Shown piece by piece: positions 9,589-10,142 of a DNA stretch of 10,142 bases. The stretch covers positions 1-10,142 of the forward strand of contig JABFXT010000341.1 in NCBI GenBank assembly GCA_013361595.1. The letters run 5' to 3'. The DNA is from Nocardia sp. (GTDB lineage: Bacteria; Actinomycetota; Actinomycetes; Mycobacteriales; Mycobacteriaceae). A program made the position numbers and the translations under genes. The notes below the pieces were generated by a model. It worked only from the letters and a program-made list of their open reading frames with translations, was not told where the DNA came from and ran no database searches. The stretch's first letter is position 1. Each line of letters starts with the position of its first letter.

Positions 9589-9969
9589 ATGGCGGATATG
9601 TCAGTTGATCTCGTCGCGGTCGAGCGACGGCTCTGGTCGGGCCGGGCGAGTTTCGTCAGCGCCCAGACCACCGAGGGACAGATCGGCATCATGCCCGGTC
9701 ACGAGCCTCTTCTCGGCCAGCTGGTCGAGGGCGGCACCGTGGCGATCGTCGATACCGACGGCACCCGGATCGTCGCCGCGGTTCACGGTGGGTTCTTCTC
9801 GGTCACCGCCGATACGGTGCGGGTGCTGGCCGAGTCCGCCGAGTTTTCCACCGAGGTCGATATCGCGGCCGCACGTCAGGTGCTGTCCGACGGGTCGGCC
9901 TCCGCGGAGGCTCAGCGGGTCGCGCAGGGCCGGGTCCGCGCGGTGGAACAGGCCGAAGCGGCGTCCTGA
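9589..9969 (+). CDS. atpC: ATP synthase F1 subunit epsilon
   Basis: Epsilon sits at the foot of the gamma shaft, contacts the c-ring and regulates hydrolysis. The 126-residue protein has the N-terminal beta-sandwich (about 6-87) with the characteristic [16 protein letters not shown] (30-45) and HGGFFSV (66-72), followed by a short, Ala-rich helical C-terminus (88-124). The C-terminal part is shorter than in E. coli, as is usual in Mycobacteriales. ATG 9589 is 6 bases after the atpD stop, with GGAAAG (9574-9579) inside atpD as a possible ribosome-binding site. A second in-frame ATG at 9598 is an alternative start. It is the last gene before the terminator hairpin. Confidence 0.95.
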   Translation: MADMSVDLVAVERRLWSGRASFVSAQTTEGQIGIMPGHEPLLGQLVEGGTVAIVDTDGTRIVAAVHGGFFSVTADTVRVLAESAEFSTEVDIAAARQVLSDGSASAEAQRVAQGRVRAVEQAEAAS

Positions 9970-9998
9970 TCTCCTCCGGGAGCACAACAGAATCATTT

Positions 9999-10043
9999 CG
10001 GCTCCGGCCGGCGGCGAATCCTCGTCGCCGGCCGGAGCCGTTT
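9999..10043 (+). terminator. Strong hairpin ending the ATP synthase operon
   Basis: CGGCTCCGGCCGGCG (9999-10013) pairs perfectly with CGCCGGCCGGAGCCG (10026-10040). The stem extends inward through GCGA/TCGT with one G-U pair, giving 19 pairs around the tetraloop ATCC. Only TTT (10041-10043) follows, the short T-tract common in high-GC actinobacteria. It starts 29 bases after the atpC stop, the expected place for operon termination. Confidence 0.85.
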
Positions 10044-10121
10044 CGGCGGTGGCGGGTTCACCCCTACGTTGCCGTCGGCCGCCGCCGGGATCGATGACGT
10101 CGCATTATCGGAGTCATCCCC

Positions 10122-10142
10122 GTGCAATTTGTAAACTGGTTC
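10122..10142 (+). CDS. Possible first codons of the next gene (cut by window edge)
   Basis: A GTG at 10122 opens a frame (MQFVNWF, running off the window) and is preceded by GGAG (10110-10113) at a normal 8-base spacing. Only seven codons are visible, so the product cannot be recognised. In M. tuberculosis the gene after atpC encodes a small membrane-associated protein (Rv1312), but these residues do not let me say it is the same. The interval 10044-10121 holds nothing else I can support. Confidence 0.25.

Overview
The window is high-GC DNA from an actinobacterium of the order Mycobacteriales. A Nocardia-like organism fits best. The evidence is the gene order (sua5 family gene, wecA, atpI-like gene, atpB-E-F-H-A-G-D-C), which matches the Mycobacterium tuberculosis locus as I remember it, together with protein sequences that resemble Corynebacterium/Nocardia more than Mycobacterium in the membrane sector. 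Every gene I can support is on the plus strand. The large minus-strand open frames are shadows of these genes.

Layout: positions 1-145 hold a long imperfect inverted repeat with a purine-rich loop, probably behind the end of an upstream gene. Next come a threonylcarbamoyl-AMP synthase (tRNA t6A modification, 146-811), the polyprenyl-phosphate GlcNAc-1-P transferase WecA/Rfe (cell-wall linkage unit, 873-2039) and a small four-helix membrane protein in the AtpI position (2050-2517). A 329-base gap (2518-2846) then carries a perfect 10+10 palindrome of the TACGACA/TGTCGTA type, a second half-site, an AT-richer promoter-like stretch and a structured leader. From 2847 to 9969 the F1Fo ATP synthase genes follow: a, c, b, delta, alpha, gamma, beta, epsilon. 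A strong hairpin at 9999-10043 closes the operon, and the window may end on the first codons of another gene.

The genes from a to epsilon make one machine. Subunits a, b and c form the proton-conducting membrane sector, alpha3-beta3-gamma-epsilon forms the catalytic head, and delta with b forms the peripheral stalk. Subunits b and delta are separate genes, unlike the fused b-delta protein of mycobacteria. The alpha C-terminal tail and the gamma loop insertion look mycobacterial.

Two points need a second look. First, atpE (subunit c) has an in-frame TAG at codon 42, where homologues carry Lys or Asn, so no intact c subunit is encoded here as written. The downstream 40 codons are otherwise perfect, which suggests a very recent nonsense mutation, a sequencing error, or suppression. 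Second, the catalytic P-loop of the beta subunit reads GGASVGKT instead of the near-universal GGAGVGKT. The palindrome upstream of atpB looks like a BlaI-type operator, which would tie ATP synthase expression to beta-lactam or cell-wall stress as reported for M. tuberculosis. I found no sign of a wholly new system, mobile element, CRISPR array or RNA gene.
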